This document shows positions 14,465-26,899 of a DNA stretch of 64,000 bases, piece after piece. Made by a program: the position numbers and the translations under genes. The stretch covers positions 1,116,001-1,180,000 of the forward strand of contig CP021220.1 of NCBI GenBank assembly GCA_003999685.1, given 5' to 3'. Each line of letters opens with the position of its first letter. Within the stretch, counting starts at the first letter, position 1. The stretch comes from Taiwanofungus camphoratus (Eukaryota; Basidiomycota; Agaricomycetes; Polyporales; Taiwanofungaceae). Under the pieces are notes generated by a model. That model was not told where the DNA came from and ran no database searches. It saw only the letters and a program-made list of their open reading frames with translations.

Positions 14465-14680
14465 GTTGAGGGTACCCTTAGGTGACAGTCAGAGACAACT
14501 CGTTGGGGTGCTTGGTCTGTATAATATCAAGTCTGAGCAAAGATGTGGAAGAACATAATAGCAATGACCAAGAGAAGCGGAGCGCGTCGAAAACATATAT
14601 CACGTGTAAATGAAAGTGACTTGCCTCTTTTGGAAGCCCTCGCAATTGGCACCTATTGCTGTCTGAACGTCGACGTCTAA
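14465..14680. promoter_or_regulatory. Shared divergent promoter, ECD and VMA7
   Basis: Only 216 bp separate the two start codons, so both promoters must overlap here. No TATA box or defined operator is evident. Confidence 0.5.
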
Positions 14681-15278
14681 ATGGCGAGCACATCCTTCAA
14701 GGAGCGGAACTTACTAGCCGTCATCGGGGATGAAGTAATTGGCATGTTACTCTCATCGCGGACATTAATCACTGAGACATGCATTGCAAAGGATTCTGTC
14801 ACAGGCCTCTTGCTCGCAGGTATAGGACACATAGGCCAGAATCACAGGAGGAACTTCCTCATCGTCGATTCGAGTGAGCCACAATGAAACCTTGTCGCAG
14901 GGTGGTTTGTACTGAGGCAACTTTTGATGTTCTGCAGAGACACAGGTGGCGAATATCGAGGCCGCATTCGAAGAATTCACGGAACGGAAAGACATCGCTA
15001 TCCTATTGATCAATCAACACGTTTGCCGCATTTACCTGGATGTTTCTCTCAGGTTGCTTACATGTTACATGATGCGTAGATCGCCGAAAAAATTCGACCG
15101 ATGGTAGACAAATACGAGCAAGCGTTTCCAGCATTACTGGAGATTCCCTCAAAGGACCACCCATACGGTGCCACCTGTTTCTTCTCACGTTTCTGGAATC
15201 TATATCTCACCATGATCGGATGCAGACCCAGCAAAGGACTCGGTACTGAAGCGAGTCCAAAAGCTCTTCGGAGAATAA
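14681..15278 (+). CDS. VMA7: V-type ATPase subunit F
   Basis: Exons: 14681-14734, 14792-14873, 14938-15020, 15080-15167 and 15226-15278, giving 119 residues, the usual size. Subunit F sits in the central stalk of the vacuolar proton pump and helps couple ATP hydrolysis in V1 to rotation of V0. Recognisable stretches are [75 protein letters not shown] and the end [12 protein letters not shown]. The protein looks complete and conserved. The ATG follows GTCTAA, and no other in-frame ATG lies upstream. It converges on TIM21, with 165 bp between the two stop codons. Confidence 0.95.
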
Positions 15279-15443
15279 GCCCTATTCTCAGACAATTTGT
15301 ATTCGTATCCCGATTATACCTATATTGTTACATATTTTATGCATATGATTCCCAGAACAACCGCACCAGGATGTCAGGCGATAGTTCTGGTATATAGTAC
15401 AAGATCGATATCCAAGGCCTGTGTGGAGGCAACCATCCGGACA

Positions 15444-16819
15444 TTATGAATGCCACTGCATCACTGGCTCATTCTCCCTGACGCCATCTGACCGTTCAAT
15501 GAATATCCGCCTAGAATTCCAAACGTGCGAATCTGTCCAGTATTCAGAACAATGTCACGGAGAATAGAGCGAATGTGCTTACTGGGAACGTCAACGAAAA
15601 GGTACCGGAACTCGAAGAAACCCTTGTCATTCTGCGAAGCCGGGGCAGAATGAGTTCAGCTTTCGTAGAAATAGGGGGACGAAAGGAGCAGAGGAAAGCA
15701 TACCATAACTAAGTCTGCGTGCACCTCTCCCTCGGTATATATCTTTCCGTCTGGCAGCCCAGGGCGAGCCTCAGATGGGCTCCTCGTTGAGCCTCTCAAG
15801 CCTGAGAAGAGTCCAAGTAACCCCGACGTCCATCCCGACTGTTCTTTTTCCTCTTTGACATCCTGCTTGACTGGCTGCGATGGCTGAGAAGGGGGTATAG
15901 GATCACCACTCAAGTACTTAAACAATTGCTTTGCAACCTCCAGGGTGGATTCCGCATGCGCCTTCACCTTTTCGACGAATTCGTCAATCGTCATTTCCGA
16001 GAGAGATGACGCAATGTCTTTGGACCAGTGGACAACAGAGTCGACATAAGACTCTGGCTGGACTTGCGAAGGTCCTGATCCTGGTGGACGGCCCTCAACG
16101 TAAAAGTGCAGTAGCATGTGCTCTCTGCCAGAAGCATCAACTACAAGCTGAGAGGAGACCTGATGATTGCGGTGACGGGGGCGGACCGGAGAAGGCGGAT
16201 TGTTATGAAAGACCAGAGGGTCTTGTAAGAATTTGGCAAGCTTCAACCAGAGAGCTAAAGCTGTGCTAATGTGTCACTCGTTGAATAGACGTACCCGAGC
16301 CGATGATGTTATCTTTTCACAAGCTTGACCATAGAGGACAGTCGGGGAGTTCTTCGAGAACAGCTCCGAGGTCAAGGCATAGATGAGCACAGCAGACAGA
16401 CCCGCCCCGACTAATATAACTACGAAATTCGATGTTCGTGCAGTGGTGCGAACGACTGGGTGTTGAGAAACCGGATGGGAACAGCTTAGCTGACAGTGAG
16501 GAGCGCATGATCCATTTGACATACCTTTGCCTGCTGTACTCAGCTCGGACCACTTCTTGATGTTCTCAGAACCTCGGGGCGTTGGAGAAATCAGACCCAG
16601 TTGAAATGGCCCTACGTACTCTTCACGTTGGGCATTTCTGCGCTTTTGATCGAGTGTTTTTGAAAGCAGTGAAGACGCCGTGACCGGGTCCTGGTGGGTT
16701 GCGTATGATCTGCATGTGATATGAGACCGACTTGTCCGAGGCCGCGAAACGGCAGCATGAAGACGGATGTGCTGCAGCCTCGGTCGGCGCAGAATGGATG
16801 GTGCTTTGGCAAGGTTCAT
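15444..16819 (-). CDS. TIM21: Tim21, mitochondrial inner-membrane translocase subunit
   Basis: Five exons on the reverse strand: 16525-16819, 16295-16455, 15704-16240, 15583-15631 and 15444-15532, giving 376 residues. Tim21 is part of the TIM23 complex, links it to TOM and respiratory complexes, and takes part in presequence protein sorting. The N-terminus is Arg-rich and lacks acidic residues, as in a mitochondrial presequence. One transmembrane segment follows (NFVVILVGAGLSAVLIYALT). The intermembrane-space domain has family features: SKNSPTVLYGQACEKI, LAKFLQDPLVFHNNPPS, HMLLHFYVEGR and GFFEFRYLFVDVP. A basic and serine-rich insert lies between the second and third blocks and is longer than in yeast. 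Splice phases agree throughout. Confidence 0.92.
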
Positions 16820-17564
16820 CGAAAATCCCGACTAAATCGTGCCAGTCTGAATCTCCCGTCAAACGCTTCAATCGGGCAGGATAGTATGTAATTGGCACGT
16901 GATTCAACGCGTCGATCGCACGCGTTTGCTCTCAAGCATGAGCTCAACACCGCGACGTTAAATCGAAGCCTCTTCTGCTTTCGAATCAACGAGCCACGAC
17001 TGAAGCGTGAATTATACACAGAGTAAGATCTTTGCAAGCCTGTCGCCTGCAAGGTTTTCAATTATAAGCTGTTTTACCATAGCCAAACATGCATAAAATG
17101 GTATGCATGAGATGCGACTTCGACTGGCAGAACATCCAAAAGGCTCAACATCAGGAAAAATATAGGTAACTATGTAGCTGGATGTGCTACAAATTTGGGT
17201 GAAGTTGTCGTAGCGTAGAGAGCTACCCTGATTTTTCCTGATGAAGGTCGAAAAATTCATGCTGGCAACAGAAAGACCGGAGCCTCTCAGTGTAAGATAA
17301 AGATCTTTGATCATGGGATGTATAGCATGACTGCGAGCGCAAATTCCGAGAACAGATCCTGACCACCTTCAGTTGGACTGTCCCACAACTTTACAGCCGC
17401 ATGATAGGACCGTTTTTCGGTGTTAAGAGCAGTGATATCACTAAGATTCATATTTCCACCCGCAGCTGGTACGTAATATAAGTGCCATACGTTAAATACT
17501 TTGTTCGATGAGCAACAACGTTGCTTCCAACGCAGACATACATGCGAGGGTGCATGTGCATACC
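16820..17564. other. Intergenic, no gene seen
   Basis: The 745 bp between two genes on the reverse strand contain scattered short frames without splice continuity or recognisable motifs. The TIM21 promoter should lie at its left side. Confidence 0.55.
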
Positions 17565-18631
17565 TCACTTTCCGAAGTCCTTGAGAGCTTCTACGACCGA
17601 TTTTTTCATCTGAACAGCTAGAGATCAAGACATAGAGCGCTGTTGAGAAAGCTGTGTACTAACCGGAGGACTGATGCCTTCTCCTTCAAAGTAGGCCAAT
17701 ACGAATTCAGGAGCCAACCAATCGCTCTGGACGGATCCGAGGTCGCGAACAATCAGAGATCGAGGCTGCTTGGGGTCTGGGGTAGGAGGCGTGAGTAGAA
17801 TGTCAAGGGGTGTGTGTTTCGCAAGTGGCGTGTTTGGGAATATGGATTTGAATTTGCGCAGTGGAGACTGAACGCTAGCTTCTTCTTCAGGCGACAGGGT
17901 CCCCCGTTGTCGACAGAGAAGTAAATGCGCTTGCAGTGCGCGCATGAACCCATCGCGAAGATGTCCAAATGAAGTTGAGCGAGTCGGAACTACCAAGAAT
18001 GTTAACTGTAATCAGCGACTCTGAGGCAACGCGAGTTGACAGACCAATACGTAAAACACAGGCTGAATAGCGAACAAGGTGGTTAATTTTCTCCTCAAAA
18101 GACGCGGATTTAGGAATCTGTTACAGGTTGCAATGTGTTCATTTCACTTGACAAAGCAGTCACGTATGACTGACATTCAGATTCGGATTTGCCAAGTCGG
18201 CATAGAATCCCACAGAGTAGACTTTGATTCCGAGGAATGACACGGTCCGTACTCCGACTCCTACTAGAGAGAATGTGGGTAGTGGTGACTTTGAGGGGAT
18301 ACGAAGGGTGGTCGGAAACGCAATTGAGGTAGCAGGATCGACTAGTGACCGATCAAATTGTCAGAAAAGACATGTGAGTCCGAAAGGAAGACGAACGACG
18401 CGTGTCCTCTTCTTCATTGGCAGAAATAACCTCAGCGTCCAGATGGACCCTCGATTGTAACGTGAGTGCAGCAGATACAGCTAATATAGAACCCCATAAA
18501 AGCGGCTTCAGTGATCTGCGGGGCGTTCGGAGGGCTTGAAGCTGGCTATGAAAGTGACGCGCGGACAGAGGCACATTCCGACATCGGGACACAAACAGGC
18601 TTGCAAGTCTTGCCTGCGTCAAAATCAGCAT
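17565..18631 (-). CDS. Mitochondrial chalcone-isomerase-fold protein (AIM18/AIM46-like)
   Basis: Five exons on the reverse strand: about 18400-18631, 18175-18341, 18045-18117, 17664-17989 and 17565-17609, giving about 280 residues. The first intron's donor is ambiguous between two GT sites three bases apart. The N-terminus has an Arg-rich presequence-like start and a hydrophobic stretch (LKPLLWGSILAVSAALTLQ). The CHI domain follows: FSLVGVGVRTVSFLGIKVYS, VGFYADLANPNL, VLRIVPTRSTSFGHLRDGF and SDWLAPEFVLAYFEGEGISP. Fungal members are mitochondrial proteins of uncertain biochemical function and are not flavonoid enzymes. The last exon is only 45 bases, encoding MKKSVVEALKDFGK. Confidence 0.85.
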
Positions 18632-18959
18632 AGTTCAGCAAAGCTCGAGCCGTAAGAGCAGTTCAGTGTTTTGTAATATCCAACACACTTAGGCTGATCC
18701 GGACTCGGAACGCACTGGGAGGTCTTTCCTGACATGGCAAGAGCCACCAAGTGCACGTGCTTGGCAATAGGACGCGAAATAGGCGCCTGGAGCGTGTATA
18801 CGCGTCGCTGCCCGGACTTGGCCTGCGCAATCCCCCTCTTGACACTTGCGACCTAATCGAGGCCCTGGGACGCGTAAGCAACGGGACTCGTAATACTCTC
18901 AGGCAACTTATATAAGAACATCTCCAGGTGAGCGCCGCCCACCTCACAATCCATTCACC
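18632..18959. promoter_or_regulatory. Shared divergent promoter, CHI-fold gene and BLM10
   Basis: The 328 bp between divergent starts include TATATAAGAAC at about 18908-18918, some 45 bases before the BLM10 ATG, a plausible TATA box. Confidence 0.45.
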
Positions 18960-21900
18960 ATGATCAGTCTTACATTTGACGCCAGTAGCCACTCCGAACC
19001 CGATACCTTTCTTTTCAGTCAAGACAATATGGAGGACGAAGGCATATCTATGCCTGACTCGCCCATGCTTGACTCTGGCATCGTGTCACCTGGACAGTCT
19101 GTCTTCGAAAAAGAAAAGGCTGCCTTGCAGACCTACCTTGATTCCATACCCTACGAATGTGAATCCATGGAGGAGATGCAGACCAAGCTTGACTTTATCG
19201 TCGGAAAGATCAGCATTTGTGTGGAAACCAAGAATTGGCTCGTGCTTACCACCTGGGATGGCATGCTTCAATGGTTCGTTCGTTCGCGCGTGTACATTGT
19301 CGTGTGACTGCTGAATCTTCGATCTAGCTGGCTGCTTATGCATTACCCTATGCCGAAGACGGCCCGCGCAAAGCTCGTTCGTCTCTACTACGAACTCTGC
19401 CTCGTTCCCGGTGTAGAGCCGCGCGTCATACGGAGCTGGGCGGACATGTTGTCTCGATTGCTTTCTAACAAGCCAGAGCATAGACGCAAGCTGGAAGCTA
19501 CTGATCTCCAACTTTCTTGGAGGCCTTTATGGCGAGTGCTTCAAAAAGAGCTCTGGCCTAAGAAGCGATTGCAAGACTCGTCGTGAGTGACCCTGCGACC
19601 GGTTGTCGGGCCACAGTTCATGACTCCATCCTATCAGACGCAATGTGATCAATGTTTTGTTGTTTGTCGCAGAGCAGTGCAAGAGATACTTTTCTGCAAG
19701 CGAGATTCCTGACATGATGGAAACCTTTTTGCCATTGCTCACCAAAGATGTACGCCACACGAGTCCGCAGATGTTTACGCAGCTCATGTCTTCTTTGTGC
19801 GCAGTCCGTCTTGACCATAATTCCTGTTATGACATCATTCTTACCTCCTACTCATACGCATTTGTACCTTCCTATGCTATTCAAAATTTGGGAAGCATTC
19901 AACTCGTCACTCATTAATGACAGATTGCTCGAGCTATGCGGAGAGCTTTCAGAGGACCATATCGCCGGTAAGTATGGCGAAGCAGGAGAAGAAGGGGCTG
20001 CTGCATGGAAGGATGTAGGCATTTGGAGTGAAGCGGAATGGACAGTACTGGCCGGGAAAGCTCTGGGATCTATGAGTAGGTATCTCATGCTGCACAAAGT
20101 CAAGCGGTTATTTAATTCCTTCCTCCACAGACGTTCCTGTTGGCGCGACGAGAGTGAGTCTGATTTCATTTGATCTGTTGGTACTAAAGGCTCAGTTCTG
20201 CCGTCTCTAGGGTGCGAGCACTACAGCGCACCATGCAGATAGCATGAGCGACAAGCAATCTCTCAGGATCAGGAAGCCAATGGACAGAGCTAGTAAGTAC
20301 TTTCCCGATATCGCGAATATCATGTGAACGTTGAGTATTCCGTGTCCATGTCAGATGCTTTGGCGAAGATCTTTGTCTACTCAATGTGCCTTGACGGGCC
20401 GATCCGCGGTGAGAACGACAATCGTCCGGATGCGCTATTATCTGCGCAGCCGACTGGTTTTCTTGCGGGATCTAGAGCCTTGGATTCACTGGACAAATTA
20501 ATCACAAGTGTAGAGTCATTTTTCCATCCATCGAACTCTGGACTTTGGTCACTGAGTGTAAGTGCTATAGCCCTCCTACCTTACAATGCTTGCGACTGAA
20601 ATGCATATTAGCTCACCCAATTTCTATATCGTCTCACGACTAACTTCTGTCAGCGATGGAAAGATGAAGAACAACCTTATTGCCAAACTCCTATTGTGCG
20701 TACGTTATCGGATCGCCTAAGCTGTTGTTGCAGATGACCTTCTTCAGACTCGCCGCTTAACCCCCGCCATTCGACGAGCTTTTGTGGCGATCCTGCGTAC
20801 TCCCGCTCTTCTAGCCATGTTTGCCAAAGATCCGTTTTCGCTGAGCTACTCTCAGTCCGCCCTACGCTCGATGGCATTCATTGAGCCTAATATGGTCATG
20901 CCAGACTTACTCGAGCGTGCATATGGCGGTCTCGAAGTTGTGAATGAGACACATCGCACGACTGCGGTCCTTACAATGTTAGCGGGCGTCGCTTATCCTT
21001 TGGTTTCAGAAAAGGCCTGGCTTGGTGGACAGAAACACATTGTGCCCCTTCTGGAACTCAGCATCCCTGGAATTGATCTCGTGAGCCCCCGACCGCGATC
21101 GCATGACGACCTGGGCTCATATCTGTCTTTGTCACATCCAGAATGATCCGATCAAGACCATCTGCGCCGCAATGTTCATTGTATCAGTTGTACAATATGT
21201 GAAGATTGGAGACCTATCTTCACATCAGACCGCGGTGCATATCTCGAGTGATGCTCCTGCTGAAGGCATTATGGATGTCGACGCATCTAATGAAAGCCGC
21301 TTACCCGACGGCACCGATATTGGAGGCGCCCCTGTCTTGAGCAGAGAGGAAGAACGTGCGCTTACCAGGGAGAGTACTGTCGCTTTTGCCGGTGCGCTTG
21401 AAACGTGTTGCAATACCATTTATGAGGCTTACATTTACCTAACGTTTAGACTGGGTCACATCGCTTTTCAGGCGCGTGTTTGCTCTATATGAAAATCTTC
21501 CGGAAGAAGGTGGAAAGAAAAATACGACGGGTGGCAAGATGGAAGAGAGCGTTCTCAAAGCAATAAAAAGCATGCTCGACATTGTCTGCCTGCATCTGTC
21601 GGATTCGCTTTTTGATCTAGTGCTGAACCTCGTGTACGACTATGCGACGACGAATGCAAAATCTAATGCTGTGAGGGCATTCGGGCAGCTAGTGGCGTGC
21701 CTAGCTCGCGTAAAACCTGAGAAGACTATGGATAAATTTTTTCCCTTCTGCGCGATGCAGATTCAGGAAGAATTGAGACATGGCGCATCGAGTATACGTA
21801 CAACCTCCACTCACGCCGCAGTGCCTTCGGATACCACCTTGCATTGGAGTGAGTTCTCCTGCCGGTTAGCAGGATTTCCGACTGATTTAGCGCTTAAGAT

Positions 21901-24900
21901 ATGTCAATCCTTCGTGGGTGCTTTGGTTACGGCGGCCCAAGTGTGAGTATATTTGATTTTATGCCATACATGGCCTCGAGCTCACAAGAGCATATATTAG
22001 CTTCTGAAATACAGACGTCAATTGATCGAATTGTTGTCAATTCTTATTGACAAGACTAAGAGCGAGCGAGGCTACAGTGGAACTGGTCGTCTGATCAGTC
22101 GAGTTCTAAGTACGCTAGCCAGTGTATACCCTCTCAATGCACGGTTTCTTAATTCAGCTGAGTGGGACGAGCCAGGTGTGTTGGGCGACCCAACGTGGTA
22201 GATGTTATACAGAGTAATAACCCGTTTACAGAATTTAATCATAGTCACAACCTGCATTGGGGCCGACTATACGAACCCCAGGATGTCAAGATAGAGTGGC
22301 ATGGTATGTATGTAGTACGTCGGACCTATTCGTCTTCTCATACTTCAACAGTCCCCTCTCCAGATGAAATCGATTTCATCTTAGAGATTCTAGAGAAAAT
22401 CGCCTCGTCGGCTCTGGACAAGATCGAGACGCTCCTCGAGACGGCAGGCAGATGGGACAGTGTCGCTCGAAATGACTTTTGCCGGTTTGTCACTACATTT
22501 ATTTGTCTAATTCGGTGACCGAACCAGTTTTGTCTTTAGCTATCTGCACGCGGTCAAATCAATATGGAGTGGGCTCTCAACATTGTACAAGGAGGGCCCA
22601 AAGGAAGTGGTCAACCCGTGCCTCAATGAAGATCTCGAGGTTTCAGGCCTTCTCGTAGAGCCCCTCGACGTAAGGGCAGGTTTTACCCTGGATGATCCTC
22701 AAGACCGTAGATACCAGAAAGTGATAGCATATCGAACAAGATTTGGTACAGTGGTCCACCGCGCGGCCAACGCCTTGCAACAACCAAATGAAGGAGAAGA
22801 TCACATTGATGCTGTCATTGGCATTTCCAAGGCTATCGATGTATACTTACTGGAGTATGCTATGACCCGGGGTAACTTTGACTCCCTGCGAAAAGCATAC
22901 ACACAACAACGAGAGTCAGTGGATGATCGCCTCGACTATATGGTCATTGCGCTAATGATGACATTCGCAGTACAAGTCGAATGTGGCCGAAGCAGAAGGA
23001 CAATGCTAGGATGGTATTTTTGAGACGTGCACATGCGTACCACGCTGGCAGAGTCTATATGCACGCGCTCTACCGACGAAGGACCCAATTAGAAGATGAG
23101 CTTATACAAGATCTCATTGATATGTCTCTCTCGCCCTACACGAGAGTGCGAAGGTTTGTTCATTGTAAGACATCATTTTTCCAATAGCTAAATGATCGTC
23201 TAGGCATGCTCAAGCCATACTGCATAATTCCTGCGGTGTAATTCTTCATCTCAAAAGTCATATGACTAGTCCTGATTTGGGCGTCTTAGTATTTCGTCCG
23301 GTCTACTAGGTTCAGTCTGCCATTCCTGTTCCGCGCACTTGCCAAAGGAACGGATCCCGATCGCATGAAAGGTGCTCTCTATGTGCTATGGAACAAAGGC
23401 ACAGGTGTGTTATCCGCGTGACTCTTGGGCTCGTGTCACTCATGGGCTCGTCAGCTGCTTATGCACTCGCTGGTGAGGCTGACTGCTATGAGTGCAGCAA
23501 TCAGGGTAATGCTTGATTTCCAGACGTCAACTTTCATGGTCAATATCTATTGTCTCTACTTGAGTGTCAACATCAAGAAAAGGCATGTTTGGCTATCATG
23601 GGAGGTTCGCCGTGCTCAATATCTGTTCGCAGCCCTCCATTCAAAAGCTTGTCGGAAGCCTAGCGCAGGATGCGCAGGTCTATCTCACCGAAGAGGCAGT
23701 TCATACAGATGCCTATGTCGAAGAAACGCCTGGCGTGAACAATGCCCTGATGGATCTCAAGGAAGAATTTGTTCCTTCTTCCGTTGATCAAGCAATACTC
23801 ATTCAAGCGGTTAAAAAAATCAACGTCCGCGTCACTACAAGGAATAAGCGTTATGCGGAGACCGTAGGCATTAGAATTGCTCTTCCAAATGACGATTGCT
23901 ATATCTTTTCCAACAATAGATTTCATCGATCCTTGACGTTGCCTCTAGGCCAACAATTCATGTATGGACCAATTAGATGCATTGATTCGCTTCGCTCATA
24001 TGGTCATGAGCAGTGGCGATACATACAAATCGCAGTGAAGTTCCTTTATGGGTTATTGTTCAGGGATCATCATCCACCGCCCGAGTTAGCAAGTTTCTTC
24101 ATGCAGCATAGCGTCAGTCCCCACCCGACTATTAGAATTGTAGCTCAAAAGTATACCATCTTTCGGTGATATGAATCAACCGCTGACCCTTCGTTCTCAC
24201 CTTTAGGGCTGTTATCAAGTTATTATGTCATGTCAAAATGCGCACGTTCTCAAAATCAAGTGAGGAGCTGTGGCTAGATGAATGGGCCAATCCTTTGCAA
24301 ATAGAGGTCCAGATACTCGATCCATCTCGATTTATGCAATCTCTAGAGAATCTCGGACACGACGATCAGAGGTTAGTGAATCTTTGTCTGACAATCCCGC
24401 CGAACTTGATCATTTCCGCTCAGTGACTTTTATGTGGACAAGATTGAGACTGGATTCGTTGTTTGGCCGCAAACTATCAAGGCATACCGTGCCGTTAATG
24501 AATGTAGTCCCTTCTCATGGGAAGTTCCCTCAAGACCTGCCTTGCACGCAATGAGTCGTGTCTTCAGTGAAAACAACTTCTTCTCTACTCTCGCATTGTT
24601 ATGGGGTCAAGAGTCAAGTAGAAATAGTATAACGCCAGAATTGCGGCCAGATAACATCAACTTCATGAAGTCACTGGGTGAGCAGTCATGAAACTTTTCT
24701 CGTAGCCATGCTGACACCAAATATAGCTAAGATGTTTGAACACGAGAAACTTGAGACTATGTTGGCTGCAATAGACCCTTTACTCCTAGATCCAGATAGA
24801 TTCAAGCAGCGTGCAGGCGCGGAGATGTTGGCAGGTCTACTGAGAGGCATGTAAAGTCAATGTTCGAGGCTTGCATAGCTGACAGACTTGTGATAGGTGC

Positions 24901-26899
24901 CAAACATTGGCCCAGGCCACGGTATAATTTGTTGTGGGCGTGGACGGTTCAGCGTCTGCGCCTAATATACTCCGAAATGAAACCAGATACAATGGCGTTC
25001 TGGGAGGGTTTATTTAGTGTAAGACGCAATACCAATACCCGTAAGATACTCCTCATAGCTATCTTCAGGAGCAACTATTGGACAGAGATCCTCGACGTGC
25101 AACGCCCATCGTGAATTTTATACTGTCATTACCTTTAGAATTCCACAATGATTCAGCCTTTGCTAGTGAGTGATCCCTCATGTTTTTCGCTGAGTAGCTC
25201 TTGAAGACTTTCCAACAAGTGAACAAATCACTTTCCCTCTTCAGTGTCTTGATTGACTGTCTTGGTCCTCGGTTCCTTCCTATGGGCGATAAATATGTAC
25301 ATCTATTCCTTGATAATGCTAACACTGGATATGCAGAGGTGTGTCCGATCTGTGCGAGTCGTCCACGATGCTCACTAATGGTGTTCGTTTCTCAGATTCG
25401 TTCGCAACTCGCTCAGAATCTGTGTCTGATCATTGTTGCTCAGTGGCGACCAACATATCCGTCGGCTGCTGCCTTCCTCAGGGCATGCCAAGGCAGCTTG
25501 GATCCTCTTCGTATCCGGTCAGTATCATGCTGATGTTTTTACAATAATGCCCTCATGCACGCAACAGAGATTCGCGCTACATGAATCGCATCTTGCAGAT
25601 AGTTGACCAATTCCCCAAGTGGAAAGAAGAACGCCTGCCTCCACCTCGAGTCAGCCAGTCGCAGTATGATAAAGTTGGACTCACGCGTCAGTCTATCTCT
25701 TTTCACTAACTCGTACCTCAGACTCAACCTTGTATCAGTACTGCAGTGGATATGGGAATTTTCTCATGGACCTCAAGCGACTCTAATCCTTCCTTATGCC
25801 ATTACTCTATTGTTTGTATGCTCTTCTTCAACTTTCGCTTCGCTGAAACGTTGTCTAGGCCCGAGGTGTTACGAATGTCCGAGCTCAATGACAGCTCAGA
25901 ATTACAGACATATAGTTCGGCCGTCCTATATGTACTGTCGGCAGTCACCCCACCGCCAGAATACGTTGAGGTCATTGCAGAGAACTTCATCAGTGCGATT
26001 AAATCATCCACGGTAAGGTCCAAGTCACGTCTACAGACATTTTTTAACATGGATTTCAGTCTTGGCGCATTCGAGTTAACGCGTTGCCTACGTTGATCGT
26101 ATTTTATTACCGCAATCTATTGAGTATATCCAGCAATACTGTGTCAAGACTAATGGATGTCCTTCTCGAGTGTCTTGCGAATGAGAATGTAGAAGTACGC
26201 GAGATGGCGTCCAAGATGTTGTCGGGCGTGGTGAGGTGTTCTCAGCGTCAGAGTATCGTTCCGCTCAAGGTAAGCAATATTTTTTCCTGTTTATCAGGGT
26301 CGAAGTAGCTTCTCATGTCTGTCTCCAGGACCACTTCGTTGCCCTCGCACAAAGAACCAAATTGCCTAGTCGTCAGGATCCAACGTATGCAGGAGCGCTA
26401 CGCTCGCTACATTCGGCTATCCTGGGCTTGTGTGCACTGGTAGAGAGTTTCCCATACTCTGTAGAACCTTGGATGCCGCCTTTGACTGACGGTATTGTAT
26501 TTTTATTGTCTGTGCCACATAAAAGCGACTGGCTGACTGCGTTGTAGTGCTAGCATTGCATGCTACTGATCCCGTGCCGATCTCGACGACCATCCGGAAG
26601 TGTGCTTCAGAATTTAAGAAGGTCAGTTCACGTAACAGTGACGTTTTCATTATACACATTGATGCACCGCGTACACCTTTCTAGACGCACCAGGTAAACT
26701 TACAGTGATCTTTGGCTTCTCGCTCTCCTGATTAGCATTGATAGGACACATGGCACAAAGATCAACTTGCATTCAACGAGGATCAACTCCAGAACCTTTC
26801 TACTATGCTTGTCGGCACATCATATTGTAAGCCGCACATTTGCAGCGCACGTTTTCGCCTAGTACATATCTGCTCATCGCTTCCATCACAGATGCTTGA
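18960..26899 (+). CDS. BLM10: Proteasome activator BLM10/PA200
   Basis: I can join 40 exons in frame into 1949 residues, the normal size. Blm10 is a HEAT-repeat dome that caps 20S proteasomes, opens the gate and helps proteasome assembly and degradation of acetylated histones and unstructured proteins. Conserved blocks include CWLLMHYPMPKTARAKLVRL, YLPMLFKIWEAFNSS, LLAMFAKDPFSLSYSQSALR, MNMSILRGCFGYGGPS-like sequence near 21.9 kb, HAQAILHNSCGYFVRSTRF, GLLRGAKHWPR and MLLECLANENVEVREMAS-like sequence near 26.2 kb. It ends in Ser-Tyr-Tyr-Ala, the proteasome-docking HbYX-type end, completed by an 8-base last exon at 26892-26899. Small exons include 20131-20153, 23455-23472 and 26685-26693. Two introns (23583-23632 and 24847-24896) appear to be GC..AG. 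An alternative start is 19029. Confidence 0.93.

Noticed and set aside
24849-24884. 35-base GT-AG intron as alternative to the GC-AG intron in BLM10
   Set aside because: It is shorter than any other intron here and would insert ILVI between conserved LLRG and AKHWP.
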